From: Pogostemon cablin
Lineage: Eukaryota; Streptophyta; Magnoliopsida; Lamiales; Lamiaceae
Direction of reading: 5' to 3'
Assembly: GCA_023678885.1 (NCBI GenBank)
Contig: CM043009.1
Location: 16,981,117 to 17,045,116 of the forward strand
Length of the DNA stretch: 64,000 nt
In this document: piece after piece, positions 35,194 to 46,594 of the stretch
Layout of the letters: each line of letters begins with the position of its first letter
How positions within the stretch are numbered: the stretch's first letter is position 1
Program-made: the position numbers and the translations under genes
Notes under the pieces: model-generated
What the model saw: only the letters and a program-made list of their open reading frames with translations
Database searches by the model: none
Told to the model about the DNA's origin: nothing

Positions 35194-36859
35194 TGATGAG
35201 TGTGTAAATTCACAAGTTTGGCGCTATGTTTTGTGCTAGTTTTGGAGAGTTTTGATGTGGAAATAGGTGGAAAACCTATATATATTGTGAAATAGCATGA
35301 ATCAGGTGTTAGTGGAGCTATTTGAGTGTTTTCGTAGCAAAAACGGAGTGAAAGAGCCAAGAATCGAAGAGACGGAGTCGAAGCCACGCGAATCGCCCAA
35401 GAAGTAGGTGGGTTCGACCTGGCTGGAGGAGGGTTCGACCTCTCCAGCAGGTCGAACCAACGTTGCTGGACATACAGAGATGGGTTCGACCATGACTTAG
35501 TTGGTTTTACCTGGCCATCAGGTCGAACCATGGTCGAACCTGTTTGCAAGAAGGAGGATTCGACCACGACGTTGGGGTTCGACTTGCCAGTTAGTCGAAT
35601 CGGGAGCAAGAGTTGTCCAGTGCTGAGGTTCGACCTGGGGTTCGACCAAGGCCTAAGTGGTTCGACCTGTCCAGAAGGTCGAACCTGTGCAGAATTCTTC
35701 CAGTAGTGGGGTTCGACCTGGGGTTCGACCTGTGGCTCGGGGTTCGACTTGCTTGACGTGGTCGAACCTGTGTGCTAGAACTTACCTTATCTGGATTTTT
35801 GAGGCCGAAATGCGTGAGATCACTTAGGAAGCCCATTCCAAGCCCTAGAGACGTGATTACAAGTATAAAAGGAGGCTCATACAGAGAATTAAGAGAGCTT
35901 TTGATCGTCAATCGTAGGAGAGACAAGAGTAGAGGTGGTGATCCATTCGGAGGGCTGTGACAGAGGTTCGCTGAAGGTTCAAGTAAGAATGATTAATCTA
36001 ACCATGATTGTTCCTAGATTAATCATGGGCTAGAACCACCTTGGTAGTTCTAGGGTTATGAAAGTTTCATGATGTAATTCGTGTTTCGTGTGTAAAACTC
36101 CGTACAACACTACCTGTGGTTTGTTTTATATAAGATTGCATATTTAATCCATACTCATAGTCGTTTTGTACATCAATGATCGTTGTGTAGAGTCTGAATA
36201 CATGACATGGTTATTGATTGAGTGCGTTCACTACTGAGCAGGGTTTATCGTTATAATCCTAAGTGAAGGGATTCCGAAGTATTATTAGAACTGTCTTATA
36301 TGAATATTCATGAATTGAATTGAATTCGGGTTGATGAATAGGATGAAGAGTATAACTTTATAGTACCTAAAAAGGGAGATCAAATCGGGTTAGATTCTAG
36401 ACGTAGAAGATAATTGATTATGATAGTACCTAGAAAGGGGGGTGAAGCATATCTCTTGCTCCGATGTTATTCACACGTGTCAAGCGCATATTTACTTGTG
36501 TCTATAGAGTAAACTTGCATGGTCTAGTGATGCGTCCACAAACCACAGGGCAGAGTCGAACACCATCACATGAAAATACGAATTGCTAGTGAAACTGGAT
36601 GACCCGACGAACTACCTATCATTCTTATTGATCACAACTCACTTCTCTCTACTTTTGCTATTTCTTTTGTTAATTCGATTAGAAGTTACTACCCATTAAA
36701 CCTTTACAATTACCAACATAGTCTAAAATATACTAGAAGTTCACAAAATTGATATTTATCCGTCCCGTGGGTTCGATATTATAACTTGGTCATCTTCGCG
36801 ACTACAATTGATATCCTTATACTTGAGGATTAATTTGTGTGTTGAGAAAACCCCTATCA
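35194..36859 (+). repeat. Ath-B 3' LTR
   Basis: TGATGAGTGTG...AACCCCTATCA followed by TSD GCATG. Near-identical to the 5' LTR, with scattered substitutions in the GGTTCGACC array. Confidence 0.95.
35864..35871 (+). promoter_or_regulatory. TATA box of Ath-B 3' LTR
   Basis: TATAAAAG in the same position as in the 5' LTR. Confidence 0.65.
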
Positions 36860-37380
36860 GCATGTCTTTAAACCTTTCCTACGTCTCATGAAATTTCTCA
36901 CCTTGATTCATAACAAATTAGTGATCTCTTGCCTCATCCTTAAGATCCTCGAGGGTGGCATGTATCTCTCCAAGAACTTCTGCTACAGTTGGTCCTATGT
37001 AGTGCAATCAGTGGCCTCAAGAGTCTCATACCAAGCTTCTGCTCCATTAATCAAAGAGAACTTGAATAGGGCAATTCTTCTAGCATTATTATTAGCTCCA
37101 ACACCTTTCTAAGTGTTTGTATAACCAAAAAATTTTTGGAGATGCTGATATAGATTTTCAAAACAACCTTTAGAAAAGAGATTCTTCTTTACCATGTTAA
37201 TAAGAGCAGGATGTATCTCAAAATAATCATCTTCCCGCCTTGCTCCTATCAAGCCCATGTTGTAAATTCTATAGTTCGTGAAAATTTCACGTATGGAAAC
37301 ATTATCTGGATTCTGCCTTGCTCCGGTCACGTTTAGCTCTGTGTGTTATTCTTTCATTTTATTCCTCTCATTTTTCTAGT
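36860..37380 (-). pseudogene. Ath-A gag, N-terminal segment
   Basis: Minus-strand continuation of the gag piece at 21992-22909, separated by Ath-B. The frame at 37330-37109 reads NPDNVSIREIF, then EIHPALINMVKKNLFSKGCFENLYQHLQKFFGY, equivalent to Ath-B gag residues about 70-135. The rest to 36860 matches the gag central domain with frameshifts. The expected start region near 37380 is degraded. Confidence 0.75.
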
Positions 37381-37479
37381 GCACAAGTACCTCCAAAAAA
37401 TTTAAGGTTAGATAGAATTAAATAATCACAAATAGAAGTCTTAATCAACTAGAAACAATAAAATCAATAATAACAGTCG

Positions 37480-37497
37480 TCCCCGGCAACGGCTCCA
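37480..37497 (-). promoter_or_regulatory. Ath-A primer binding site (tRNA-Asp, one mismatch)
   Basis: Plus strand TCCCCGGCAACGGCTCCA, complement of the Ath-B primer site with one change, six bases (AGAACT) from the LTR end, the same spacing and spacer as in Ath-B. Confidence 0.88.
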
Positions 37498-37503
37498 AGA
37501 ACT

Positions 37504-39436
37504 TGATGCGCGTTTTCTTTGCACGCAAAATTATTCCCTAAGTATTAAGGATATCAATTGTAGCTTAAGCAAACGACCAAGTGAATATAGACCCAAAGGA
37601 CGACGTATTATCAATTTAATTATTAACTAAATTAATTAAGACGAAGGCAATAAAGTTTTAGGATTTAATTATTAAACTAATAAAAATTAATTAAAATAAT
37701 AAATTAAATAAAATATCACTCAAAGAATACGAAAGTGGATCAAGTAGGAGAATAGGTAGCTCTAGGATAATCCAGTTTCACTCATTAATCTCCCTTTCGT
37801 GTGTTGATGTCTGACTCTGCCATGTGGAATATGAACACATCACTAAGCCATGCATATCTACTCTATAGACACAAGTAAACATGCGTGTAACACATATGAA
37901 TAACCTTGGAGTAAGAGATATAATTCCACCCTCCTTTCTAGGTACTATCAGTATCAATTATTTCCCTGGCCAATTGGTACTCTAACCCGATATGATCTCC
38001 CTTTATATGTACTATGAAATTATTCTCTTTATCCTATTTAATAACCCGAATTCAATTCAATTAATAAGTATTCATATATGATAGTTCTAATGAAGCTTTA
38101 GAATCCCCTTACTTAGAATCATAACATGGAATCCTGTTCAGCGGTGAATGCACTCAATCTACAACCAAGATATATATTCAGACTCTATATACCAATTGAA
38201 GATGCACAAACCGACCGTGAATATGGATGAAGAAAACACAATCATATATAAAAATAATCATCAAGTAGTGTTGTACGGAGTTTACACACGAAAGTTCAAT
38301 TAACTCATAGAAACCTTCAAAACCCTAGATCTACCAAAATAGTTCTAGCCCATGATGTTGTGAAGAACAATTATGGGTGTTGGATAGATCTTACCCGTAG
38401 TCCAGAAAATACAAGATAAATTAGAAAACGAATAAACTCTAGATGTGGGCGTCGTCGTGTCCTTCTCCGTCTTGAATCCTCCTCTTGGTTCTCCTTCTCC
38501 ATCTTGAATCCTCCTCTTGGTTCTCCTCTTGGTTCCACAAACGAATCTTCAATGTGATGGATGGATGGAGGAAAGGATGTGGATGATGGTTGGGGGGTGA
38601 TCCCCCCTTGTGGGGTGTGGTATTGTGTTGTGGCCTCTCTCTAATCCAATCTCTATTCTCTATTGTGTTTTCTTGGTGTGATCTACATCCCCTTTTATAC
38701 TTGTGAGCTCTCCTTATGGACCTAAGATAGGCTTTTTCTTGGAAAGCAAGAAAATTCATGAACAAGGGGTAAAAATCCCGATTTTGCGCTTGTTCAGGCT
38801 TCTAGTTCGACCACGACCAGTGGTTGAACCAAACAGAGGAGGTCGAACTCTGGTCGAACTGTAGTGCGCAATCTCACCGTTTCGCGTATAACTTCCACAT
38901 CCGGACTCCGATTTGAGTGATTCTTACGCTTACGCGATCATCTCTTTCTTGACTTTCTATCCATATAAAGAAATCATATAAATCCAAGATTTGAAGGTGT
39001 AACAAGCCATGGAGAATAGAGATTAAGGTTTAGAATCCAATTAAGGTTTTATTTATTGCATGACTCTGATCATCTCTTTCTTGACTTTCTTAACTTCCTC
39101 GTTTAGAATCCAATTAAGGTTTTATTTATTCCAAAACGACCCTCGTTTCAGTAGCTTTCCAACCATATATCACACTTCTCGTTCAAAGCTCCAAACAAAT
39201 ACAGAAAAATTATGAAAGTTAGACGTGCATTTTTCAGCATTCATACACAAATTGTACATTTTCTCCAACTTTGCACTTTTGATCCCTTTTTCCACCTAAA
39301 ATATAATAAAACACCTCAAGTGTACCTTTTTCTCACATATATTGAATATAAGACACTTGTGCTAATATATAACAACAATACTCATCAAAAAGATATTAGA
39401 TTGAACACTCAAACACACTAATTTCCACTCTCATCA
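37504..39436 (-). repeat. Ath-A 5' LTR
   Basis: Plus strand runs TGATGCGCGTTTTC...CCACTCTCATCA, 1933 bp, uninterrupted. TATA box in sense at 38692-38699; TTCGACC/GGTCGAAC boxes at about 38805-38860, upstream of it in LTR sense. A local duplication of CATCTCTTTCTTGACTTTC occurs at 38940 and 39070. Confidence 0.9.
38692..38699 (-). promoter_or_regulatory. TATA box of Ath-A 5' LTR
   Basis: CTTTTATA on plus, TATAAAAG in LTR sense. Confidence 0.6.
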
Positions 39437-39441
39437 GTCGT

Positions 39442-39607
39442 CAGCCACCGCCACCGTCGAATGTTCATCGATGACAACCACACCAATGTATCCGGATAGA
39501 GTATTCAACAAGAAACAATAATTTCTAAACCCTAGTCCAAGTTTGCCACACAAACCCTAGCCTAACGTTTCACGCTTCACCACGAAACCGAAGCTCTGAT
39601 ACCAATT
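39442..39607 (-). other. Copia-A primer site and start of leader
   Basis: GCTCTGATACCA at 39594-39605 is the complement of the tRNA-iMet primer site, two bases from the LTR. The remainder matches the start of the Copia-B leader (CACGAAACCGAAG against CTTCGATTTCGTG). Ath-A is inserted at 39441. Confidence 0.85.
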
Positions 39608-40994
39608 ATTGGCATTCAATCATTTGGTTAACATGAACTGTTAGGGTTCCATACATTTGTAACAGTCAGCAAAAGCAAAAAAAAAGAAACGTATTACCTT
39701 TCACAGGGTATGTTGGAGAAGTTGAATTCTCACTGGCAGCCTGCACAGTCTCATCGTTTTAGGGATAACTCTGTAATCCGGACTTGGATTTTGAGTGATC
39801 TACATGTCAAAATGATCCTCTCTTCTGTGGCTTTCCATCAGTATATCACACATTAAATTCTAAGGTCTGTAAAATTTTATAAAAATCATGCAAGTTGGTA
39901 GACAGAAGCAGCAAACGACCACTTGATCTTCTGCTGTATTTCCAAGTCCAATCTCGACATCGTGTGGGCGACGATCTTCGAGATCTTCTCAATCTGCTGT
40001 TCTGTCTACCCTCTTCATGTGTTAGGCATGTCTCTCCTTGAGTTAGAACAGCTGAGATGACTTATATACGGGCTACAGCAGGGACCAGGAGGAGAAATTA
40101 GAGTTGGGCCTCCATTGGGCTTAAGTATCCAAGCTTAGCCCAAAGCTCATACTTAAGTCCAATAATAATAATGTATACCACTAAAATATTGTTACTGCAC
40201 CACCGTTCTAATCCCATAATTACATTACGGGCTCCTTCTTATTATGAGTCTGTTAGTCTCCTCATGTTTAAGATATACAATGCCCATTAATTAATTAAGT
40301 CACTGACAACTCCATTAATTAATATCTAATCTGAGAGTAGTACAACTCAACCTCATTATCATGCAGGAATAAATCCACCAGCTGGGTTTACATGATAATC
40401 CTTATGAGCTCCTCAAGGAAACATCATCAACCTATAACGGACACGGATTCCTTCTACAATCAACAGCACACCATAGAGACATCACTATTTCCCAACTCAC
40501 CGAGTTTATTGATTTAATTACATGTAAATCTCACCCATTGATGGATCAAAGAAATACATACTGCCTTACGTGTCGAGATTATTGTATAGGGATTAAGAGC
40601 ACGAACATCTATAATAACATAGATCAAGTTCTTCTATATAGACAGTACAAGTCGAAAGATCTCAAGCGGTCCTGCTCAATACACACAAAGTGCACTAATT
40701 TGATTCTATAGTCAAGACAAACTAATACCAAATTACACTACAACCATCCCGATAGAGAGTCCCCGTCTATCTCGGTTGTGAGCATATATTTATACTTTAT
40801 AAAAAAACCGATAATATAATCTTTCGCGTATTGTCGCATAACATATTATCTACAGTATAAAATAAATGGACTATTGCATCGTACATATAAATAAATTATA
40901 AGATGCAATCATTTGATCATATGATTCTCATTTCAAATAAATTGTTATAACATTGTTCATACAAAAAGCTAGACTTTTAGTATACAATCCAACA
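39608..40994 (-). repeat. Copia-A 5' LTR
   Basis: Minus-strand LTR, 1387 bp, from TATTGGCATT at 39608 to CAATCCAACA at 40994. Clearly diverged from the Copia-B LTRs, with numerous substitutions. Confidence 0.9.
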
Positions 40995-42040
40995 CATCCT
41001 ACACCATATCAAAACCCTCACTCCACCCGCAGGAGCTGTAGAGAGAGATTCATGTAGCGAATCAAGTGAGAACTAAGTGAAGATTCAAGACCGAGCGAGA
41101 AGCGACGACGCCCATATCTAGGGTTTACTTCGCAACATAATCTTTCTTGTAATTTTCAAGACTATGTGTAAGATCTATCCAAACACCATAAATGTTCTCT
41201 GAAATGTTATGGGCTAGAACCGCTTTGGTAGTTTTAGGGTAGTGAAGATTTTTATCTAGTTAATTGAAATTTGTGTATACTCTGTATAACACTACATGTT
41301 GATTTATTTTATATAAGACAATGTGTTTTTAATTCATACTCAGAGTTGTTTTATGCATCATTAACTGTTATGTAGAGTCTGAATGCATATATTGGTTATT
41401 GATTGAGTGTGTTCGCTGCTGAGTAGGATTCCATGTTATGATTCTAAGTGAGGGGACTCCGTAGCTTCATTAGAACTATCTTATATAAATACTTATTAAT
41501 TTAATTGAATTCGGGTTAGTAAGTAGGATAAAGAGGATAATTTTATAGTACCTATAAAGAGAGATCATATCGGATTAGAGTACTTAGTACACGGAAAATA
41601 ATTGATACTGATGGTACCTAGAAAAGGGGAGTGAAATCGTGTTCTTGCTCCGAGATAATTCTCATATGTTACCCGTTTGTTTACTTATGTCTATAGATTA
41701 GCATGGCTTAGTGATGCGTCCATATTCCACAAAGCAGAGGTGGACATTGACATTCAGAAGGGAGATTAATTAGTGAAACTGGATGGCCCGAAGAGCTACC
41801 TATCTTCTCACTTGTTTAACTCTTGTTTATTTTTTACTGTCTATATTTTAATTGTTATTTAATTATTCTATTAATCATTCTCCAATCAAATTGCCAAATA
41901 GTAGTTTTCATTAATTTAGTTAGTAAAAAATTAATTATCATCCGTCCTTTGGGTTCGATAATATAACTTGGTCGCTTATCTAAGCTACAATCACATCCTT
42001 CATACTTGGGGATTATTGTGTGTTGAGAAAATGCCCATCA
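40995..42040 (+). repeat. LTR-1, right-hand part (Athila-like)
   Basis: 3' portion of a plus-strand Athila-type LTR cut at 40994 by Copia-A. It follows the pattern of Ath-B 23640-24574 (GGGCTAGAACC...TTTGGTAG, ACTCCGTAG..., GTGTTGAGAAAATGCCCATCA). The end at 42040 abuts unrelated U3-like sequence, so it probably sits inside LTR-2. The 5' part must lie off the left edge beyond Copia-A. Confidence 0.7.
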
Positions 42041-43289
42041 AGCTTTATTTTATAGGTGTGTTGCTCGACCAAAGCCATTTTTGCTCGACCAGATCCATTT
42101 GGTCGAGCGGCGTCGCGCAAATCCAGATCTGTGTAGTTTTTATACCCCAGTGTGTGTATGTGCATATTTTTATCTAAAAAGCCCATCCAAGATCCATTAG
42201 GAGAGTCTAAAAGTATAAAAGGGCATTATTAGAAGGGTTAGAAGGACATAATCATTCTACACCACCCCACAAGGGGGGATCACCCCCAAACCATCATCCA
42301 CATCCTTTCCTCCATCCATCCATCACTTTGAAGTTTCATCTGTCGAATCAAGAGGAGAACCAAGAGGAGGATTCAATTTAGAGAAGGACACGACGACGTC
42401 CACATCTAGGGTTTTTTATCATTTCCTAATTTATCTTGTATTTTCCAGACATATGGGTAAGATCTATCCAACCCCATGATTGTTCTTCGCAACATCATGG
42501 GCTAGAACCATTTTGGTAGTCTAGGGTTTTGAAGGTTTTATGAATTAATCAAACTCTCTTTTGTGTTCTCCGTACAACACTACTTGTAGATTTATTTTAT
42601 AAATGATTGCACATTTTAACTCATATTCACGGTCGTTTTGTGCGTCTTCAACTATTATATAGAGTCTGAATATATATCTTAGGTATCGATTGAGTGCGTT
42701 CACCGCTGAATAGGGTTTTATGTTATGATTCTAAGTGAGGGGACTCCAAAACTTTATTAGAACTATCATATATATGAATGCTTATTAATTGAATTAAATT
42801 CGGATTAATAAGAAAGATAAAGAGGTTAATTTTTAGTTCCTAAAAAGGGAGATCATATCGGTTAAAATACTAGGCCCGTGAGAAATAATTGATAGTAGTA
42901 GTACCTAGAAAGGGTGGGTGAAATTATATCTCTTGCTCCAAGGTGATTCATACATGTTACACGAATGTTTACTTGTGCCTATAGAGTAAATATCCATGGC
43001 TTCATGATGCGTCCATAATCCATAAGGCAGAGTTGAACAGTACTCTTGAGAGGAAAATTAATGAGTGAAACTGGATTATCCTAGAGCTACCTATTCTCCT
43101 ACTTAATTGTTTAGTAGTTGATAATTAAATCCCAACTTTTATTGCATTGTCTTAATTAATTTAGTAAATAATTAAATTGATAATACACCGTCCTTTGGGT
43201 TCGATATTTAACTTGGTCGCTTGCCTAAGCTGCAATTGATATCCTTAATATTTGGGGATTAATTTTGCATGCAAAGAAAATGCTTATTA
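42041..43289 (+). repeat. LTR-2, right-hand part (Ath-A family)
   Basis: Plus-strand LTR portion from U3 (CTCGACC/GGTCGAG boxes at 42063-42112) through a TATA box at 42214 to GCATGCAAAGAAAATGCTTATTA at 43289. The last 70 bases match the Ath-A LTR end closely. It is inserted in Harbinger-derived sequence; the left end and its TSD are beyond the window. Confidence 0.7.
42214..42221 (+). promoter_or_regulatory. TATA box of LTR-2
   Basis: TATAAAAG followed by GGCATT, as in other LTRs here. Confidence 0.55.
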
Positions 43290-43293
43290 GTGA

Positions 43294-43527
43294 GCCGGGA
43301 AGAGTAAAGGAAAAACAATTTCATCTGCAGGAGAAAGCGAAAGAGATATTCAGGAAAGGCTTCAGAACTTGGAAGAATTGCACAATAAAAAGATCGAAGG
43401 AATTTATAGCATTGCCCTAGCTAAAAATTATGAGGTACTCATGAAAGATACCTCGAAGATGACAGAGGATCAACTATATATCCATCCCCACATTGTGGAT
43501 CAAATCAAGAAGATATTTGGGTTGTAA
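43294..43527 (+). pseudogene. PIF/Harbinger ORF1 C-terminal fragment (NAM-associated type)
   Basis: Open stretch ending TAA at 43525, containing a charged helical region (ERDIQERLQNLEELHNKK) and then MKDTSKMTEDQLYIHPHIVDQIKKI. This resembles the C-terminal domain of plant Harbinger accessory proteins, with the DTS-M-xx-QxxY motif. The 5' part is cut by LTR-2. It precedes a Harbinger transposase remnant in the same orientation, the usual two-gene layout. Confidence 0.55.
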
Positions 43528-43768
43528 ATTTGAGAATTAGTTATATTTTTCAGCATTGTAATGTTAGTTATTGTATTTCGTTTCGCATGAAAACTTATGT
43601 ATTTCTTTTTATTTTGAAAATTAGCCATTGTGAAACTAGCTGTTATAAACTAGCCGTTGTGGAACTCCACTCTATTTAAAGGATGTAATTGAATTGTTGG
43701 AAATTCTACCTACGAATATTACACTCCTGGAAACTCTTTATTCTTCAATTTCTTTCCTTCTCTCGAAC
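43528..43768 (+). other. Intergenic region of the Harbinger element
   Basis: AT-rich; no ORF. It has two tandem copies of a TAGCCRTTGTGRAACTA-like word near 43620-43670. Confidence 0.4.
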
Positions 43769-43917
43769 ATGTCTTCTTCTTCTTCTCACTCATCATCTTT
43801 TGAAAATGATAGTTGTCTTGAGTACGTGTAATAACACGATAGAGAAAGAAATAATATCCTTGCTTAAAAACCAACAAGAGTTACTTGGCGGTGCTGGGAC
43901 TTCTGTTGGTGGTGCCA

Positions 43918-45880
43918 TGATGAGAGTGGAAATTCATGTATTTTCGGGTCCAATTTGACACCTTTTTGAGTGTATAATTGATATTATTTGCACAAATCTT
44001 ATTATTTCTGATTATTATTGACTAAAAGGTGCATGAGAGGTATTTTGTTGTGTTTTGATAGGAAAAAGGATAAAAAATGCAAAGTTGAAATGAAGGATGA
44101 ATTCGTACTACTTGCAACCAAACAGACATCCACTTTCCATAATTTTCTATATCTATGTAGAGGTTCAAATTGGTCAGGTGATAAATGGTTGGAAATCTAC
44201 AAAAGAGAAGATCATTTTGGCTCAAGAAACACCTCAATCGGATTTCAAACGAGAAAGTTATGATCAAAATGGTGACATCGCGCAAGCTGTTCCTGCTCAG
44301 CACGAAATTGTGCCACTTTGCATGACTTTTTGCACCTTCAAACGTTAATGTTTTTGTAAGATATTTATATTTATAGAAATTTTAGAAAGAGAGGATCGCG
44401 TGAGAATAAGAATCACTCAAATCGGAATCCGTATAAAGAAGTTATGCTCAGAAATGTGGAGTCGCGCAGCTGCCGAGCTCCAAACCGGGAGCAAAATCAG
44501 GCCCCTTATTTCTAAACGGGCATGCAACCGTGTGAGCAATTTTTCTTCGTGTTTTTCATCACCGGACGACCTGCCCGCCTTAGTGTACTTGCCGGGCACC
44601 AAGATATCCTAACAGTGCACCCTTGATTCCACATGTGCAAGCCAAAGAGCGTCTCCATGCACAATCGGGCGCCACACCGTGTGGTGCACAGTTCTTCAAC
44701 TTGTTACCGTGTGGCCCATATCCATGCCGTGTGGGTTATGTTGGCCCAATTCCAAATAGTGCAGTATAAAAAGGATAGAAGCAGGAGAATTCACAACACA
44801 CCAACAAAACCCTACTTTCACCCATATCCTTCCATCCATCCATCGGATAGACGATTGAAGTTGCTACTTGGATTGGAGATGGAGATTGCTACGTAGATCG
44901 TTATTGAAGAATCATAGTCCTTCATAAGGGTTCTTTATTTTTTAGTTATTTATCTTTGTTATTTTAGAACAATGGTTAGGATTTATTACATCTTTGTGAT
45001 TTACCCTTGTAAATCCATGGACTAAGTTTCTTTGTTGATAATGTTAGGGCGTTAATACAGTTTTTACTATGTGATTTGATTGTCATAGACTTGGATTTAT
45101 TACTCGACAAAATGTTTATTTCCTTATTGAAGAGGATATTTTGAGACTTCATATTATTGTGTTTTTGGGTTTTGATTCCTTTAATTATTCTTGACGGTAT
45201 CATTGATTGATAGTTAATAGGATTTCTTATTTCTGCATAATAATTGTTGTTTCCTGTGGCAGTCTTAGGAGATTGACCTATAATTCCTAAGAGTGTTAGA
45301 CAATCAATTTGGAATATTAATTACTTGGTAAAATATCATTATTAGATAATTGGTAAGGAGACAAAAGGGGTTAACAATTGCGTACCTAGAAAGGGAAGTC
45401 TAGTGCTCTAGCCTTTAATGGAATTTAGCATGAAGTACCTATAGAGGGAGATAGAATTAATTCCTTATCGATCCTAGAATTTACAGCTCATTATAAGTGT
45501 TAGATCCTACCTAATCAAAGTGATTTAACTAGGCTTAGTGATCCTCTTATAAACATTTACAGGTAATTAATTTGGTCTAGATAAATCAGTCACATAGTTA
45601 AGCTGTTTGCCCGAGCATTACCAATTCTCCATCCTTGAAATTTTAAGTCGTATTCTTTCGCGTGATTTATTTTATTTTATAATTAATTTAATTGTTTAAT
45701 TTTATTTCTAATTAGTTTAATTAATATCCCTTCAAAAAACCCCGAATTTGTCTTGCAATTGATTTATCATTAATAAAATTACTTATTAAATTTGTAACAA
45801 TCTCGTGGGAATGATATTCACTTGTTCACTTATACTACAATCGACCCCTTACACTTGAGGGTGAAAGAAAATAGCGATCA
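43918..45880 (+). mobile_element. Solo LTR-4 in Harbinger transposase
   Basis: Starts TGATGAGAGTGGAAATTC and ends GAAAATAGCGATCA; 1963 bp. TATA box at 44765-44772 (TATAAAAA). GC-rich ACCGTGTGG-type boxes at 44525-44740. The flanks TGCCA and TGTAA match at only 3 of 5 bases, so the TSD is decayed or the ends are slightly off. The transposase blocks on either side are otherwise adjacent, which supports the boundaries. Confidence 0.75.
44765..44772 (+). promoter_or_regulatory. TATA box of solo LTR-4
   Basis: GCAGTATAAAAAGGATAG, downstream of the GTGTGG-rich block. Confidence 0.5.
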
Positions 45881-46480
45881 TGTAAAAAAGCAAAGAAAGT
45901 ATGTGGACCAAGATCATGAGGTGGGGCATGCAAGACTCTATCTCGATTACTTCTCTGAAAATCCGATATACAGAAGTGAATTGTTTTATTATCGCTTTCG
46001 TATGTCGAGAGAGTTATTCTTGCATATAGTTGATGCACTGAAGTCCCACGATGAGTATTTTTTGTGGAGGGTAAATGCAACTGGGAAAAAAGGGTTCTCT
46101 CTACTACAAAAGTGAATCGTAGCCATTCACCAATTGGCATATAGTGGACTTACCGACCATTGGAATGATTATCTACGTGTTGCTGAAACATTCTCTATAG
46201 AATGTCTCTTTAAGTTTTGTCAGTGTGTAATTGAACTTTTTAGCATATACTACTTGAGAAAGCCCAATGCCCTGAATTGTCAATAGTTATTACAAATGCA
46301 CGAAGAAAGATACAGATTTCTCAGAATTTTGGGGAGCCTTGATTGCATGCATTAGGAATGGAGCAACTGTCCGACTGCTTGGAAAGGCCAATTCACACGC
46401 GGTGATCATAGTGTTCCAACAATCATGCTCGAATCGGTTGCCTCGGCAGGTTTATGGATATGTCATGCCTACTTTGTGCA

Positions 46481-46594
46481 AAATTATTAACTTGTAGTGG
46501 AGAATTATTCACTAATTGTGCAGAATTATTCGCGTCAGTGTTCGTCGAAAAAATATATATATAAATTATTCTATAAAATTATTCGCTGGTTGTA
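46481..46594. repeat. Degenerate GTGCAAAATTATT repeat, left part
   Basis: Words such as AATTATTCACTAATTGTGC recur at roughly 20-25 bp spacing. It continues at 48151 after the solo LTR and ends the Harbinger similarity. Confidence 0.5.

Larger units (their letters stand above)
22910..36859 (+). mobile_element. Ath-B: complete Athila-lineage Ty3/gypsy element
   Basis: 13,950 bp with LTRs of 1665 and 1666 bp (22910-24574, 35194-36859) and an exact TSD GCATG (22905-22909, 36860-36864). It has a tRNA-Asp primer site at 24581-24598 and a polypurine tract AGTTTGGGGG at about 35182-35191. Domain order is gag, protease, RT, RNase H, integrase without chromodomain, then a separate ATHILA-family ORF, as in the Athila lineage. 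Breaks: TGA at 25695, one-base loss near 27109-27115, one-base loss near 27945-27950, TAG at 28762, TAG at 30442, TAG at 32524. LTRs differ at a low level, so insertion is recent compared with Ath-A. Confidence 0.95.
7570..39436 (-). mobile_element. Ath-A: non-autonomous Athila-like gypsy element, heavily nested
   Basis: Minus-strand element. The 5' LTR is 37504-39436, the tRNA-Asp primer site 37480-37497, the gag remnant 36860-37380 plus 21992-22909 plus about 13395-13488, the protease end and C-terminal module about 12950-13394, the 3' non-coding region 11122-12950, and the 3' LTR 7570-11121. TSD is GTCAT (7565-7569) and GTCGT (39437-39441), one mismatch. Three younger elements interrupt it: 9276-10911, 13489-21986 and 22910-36859. 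Without them it would be about 7.8 kb. No RT, RNase H, integrase or ATHILA-ORF is present, and the spacing leaves no room for them. Confidence 0.85.
1385..40994 (-). mobile_element. Copia-A: old Ty1/copia element, interrupted
   Basis: Minus-strand element of the same family as Copia-B. Its 5' LTR is at 39608-40994, its primer site at 39594-39605, and its internal region is 39442-39607 plus 2343-7569. Its 3' LTR starts at 2342 and runs left to 1385, where another LTR cuts it. The whole Ath-A nest (7570-39436) sits inside its internal leader. Coding remnants match Copia-B collinearly on the opposite strand and are full of stops. LTR ends diverge from the TGTTGG...CCAACA family form (the 3' LTR starts TATTAG in sense), in keeping with greater age than Copia-B. 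Confidence 0.85.
43769..46480 (+). pseudogene. PIF/Harbinger transposase remnant, split by solo LTR
   Basis: Part 1 (43769-43917) starts MSSSSSSHSSSFENDS, followed after a frameshift by NQQELLGGAGTSVGG. Part 2 (45881-46480) has KKQRKYVDQDHEVGHARLYLDYFSENPIY, then FRMSRELFLHIVDAL, HDEYFLWR, a TGA stop at 46113, QLAYSGL, then GSLDCMH, EWSNCPTAWKGQ, and LESVASAGLWICHA. These are blocks of the plant Harbinger DDE nuclease with the first catalytic Asp in the SLDCMH motif. Several stops; the rest is missing after about 46480. The LTR at 43918-45880 separates the two parts. Confidence 0.8.
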
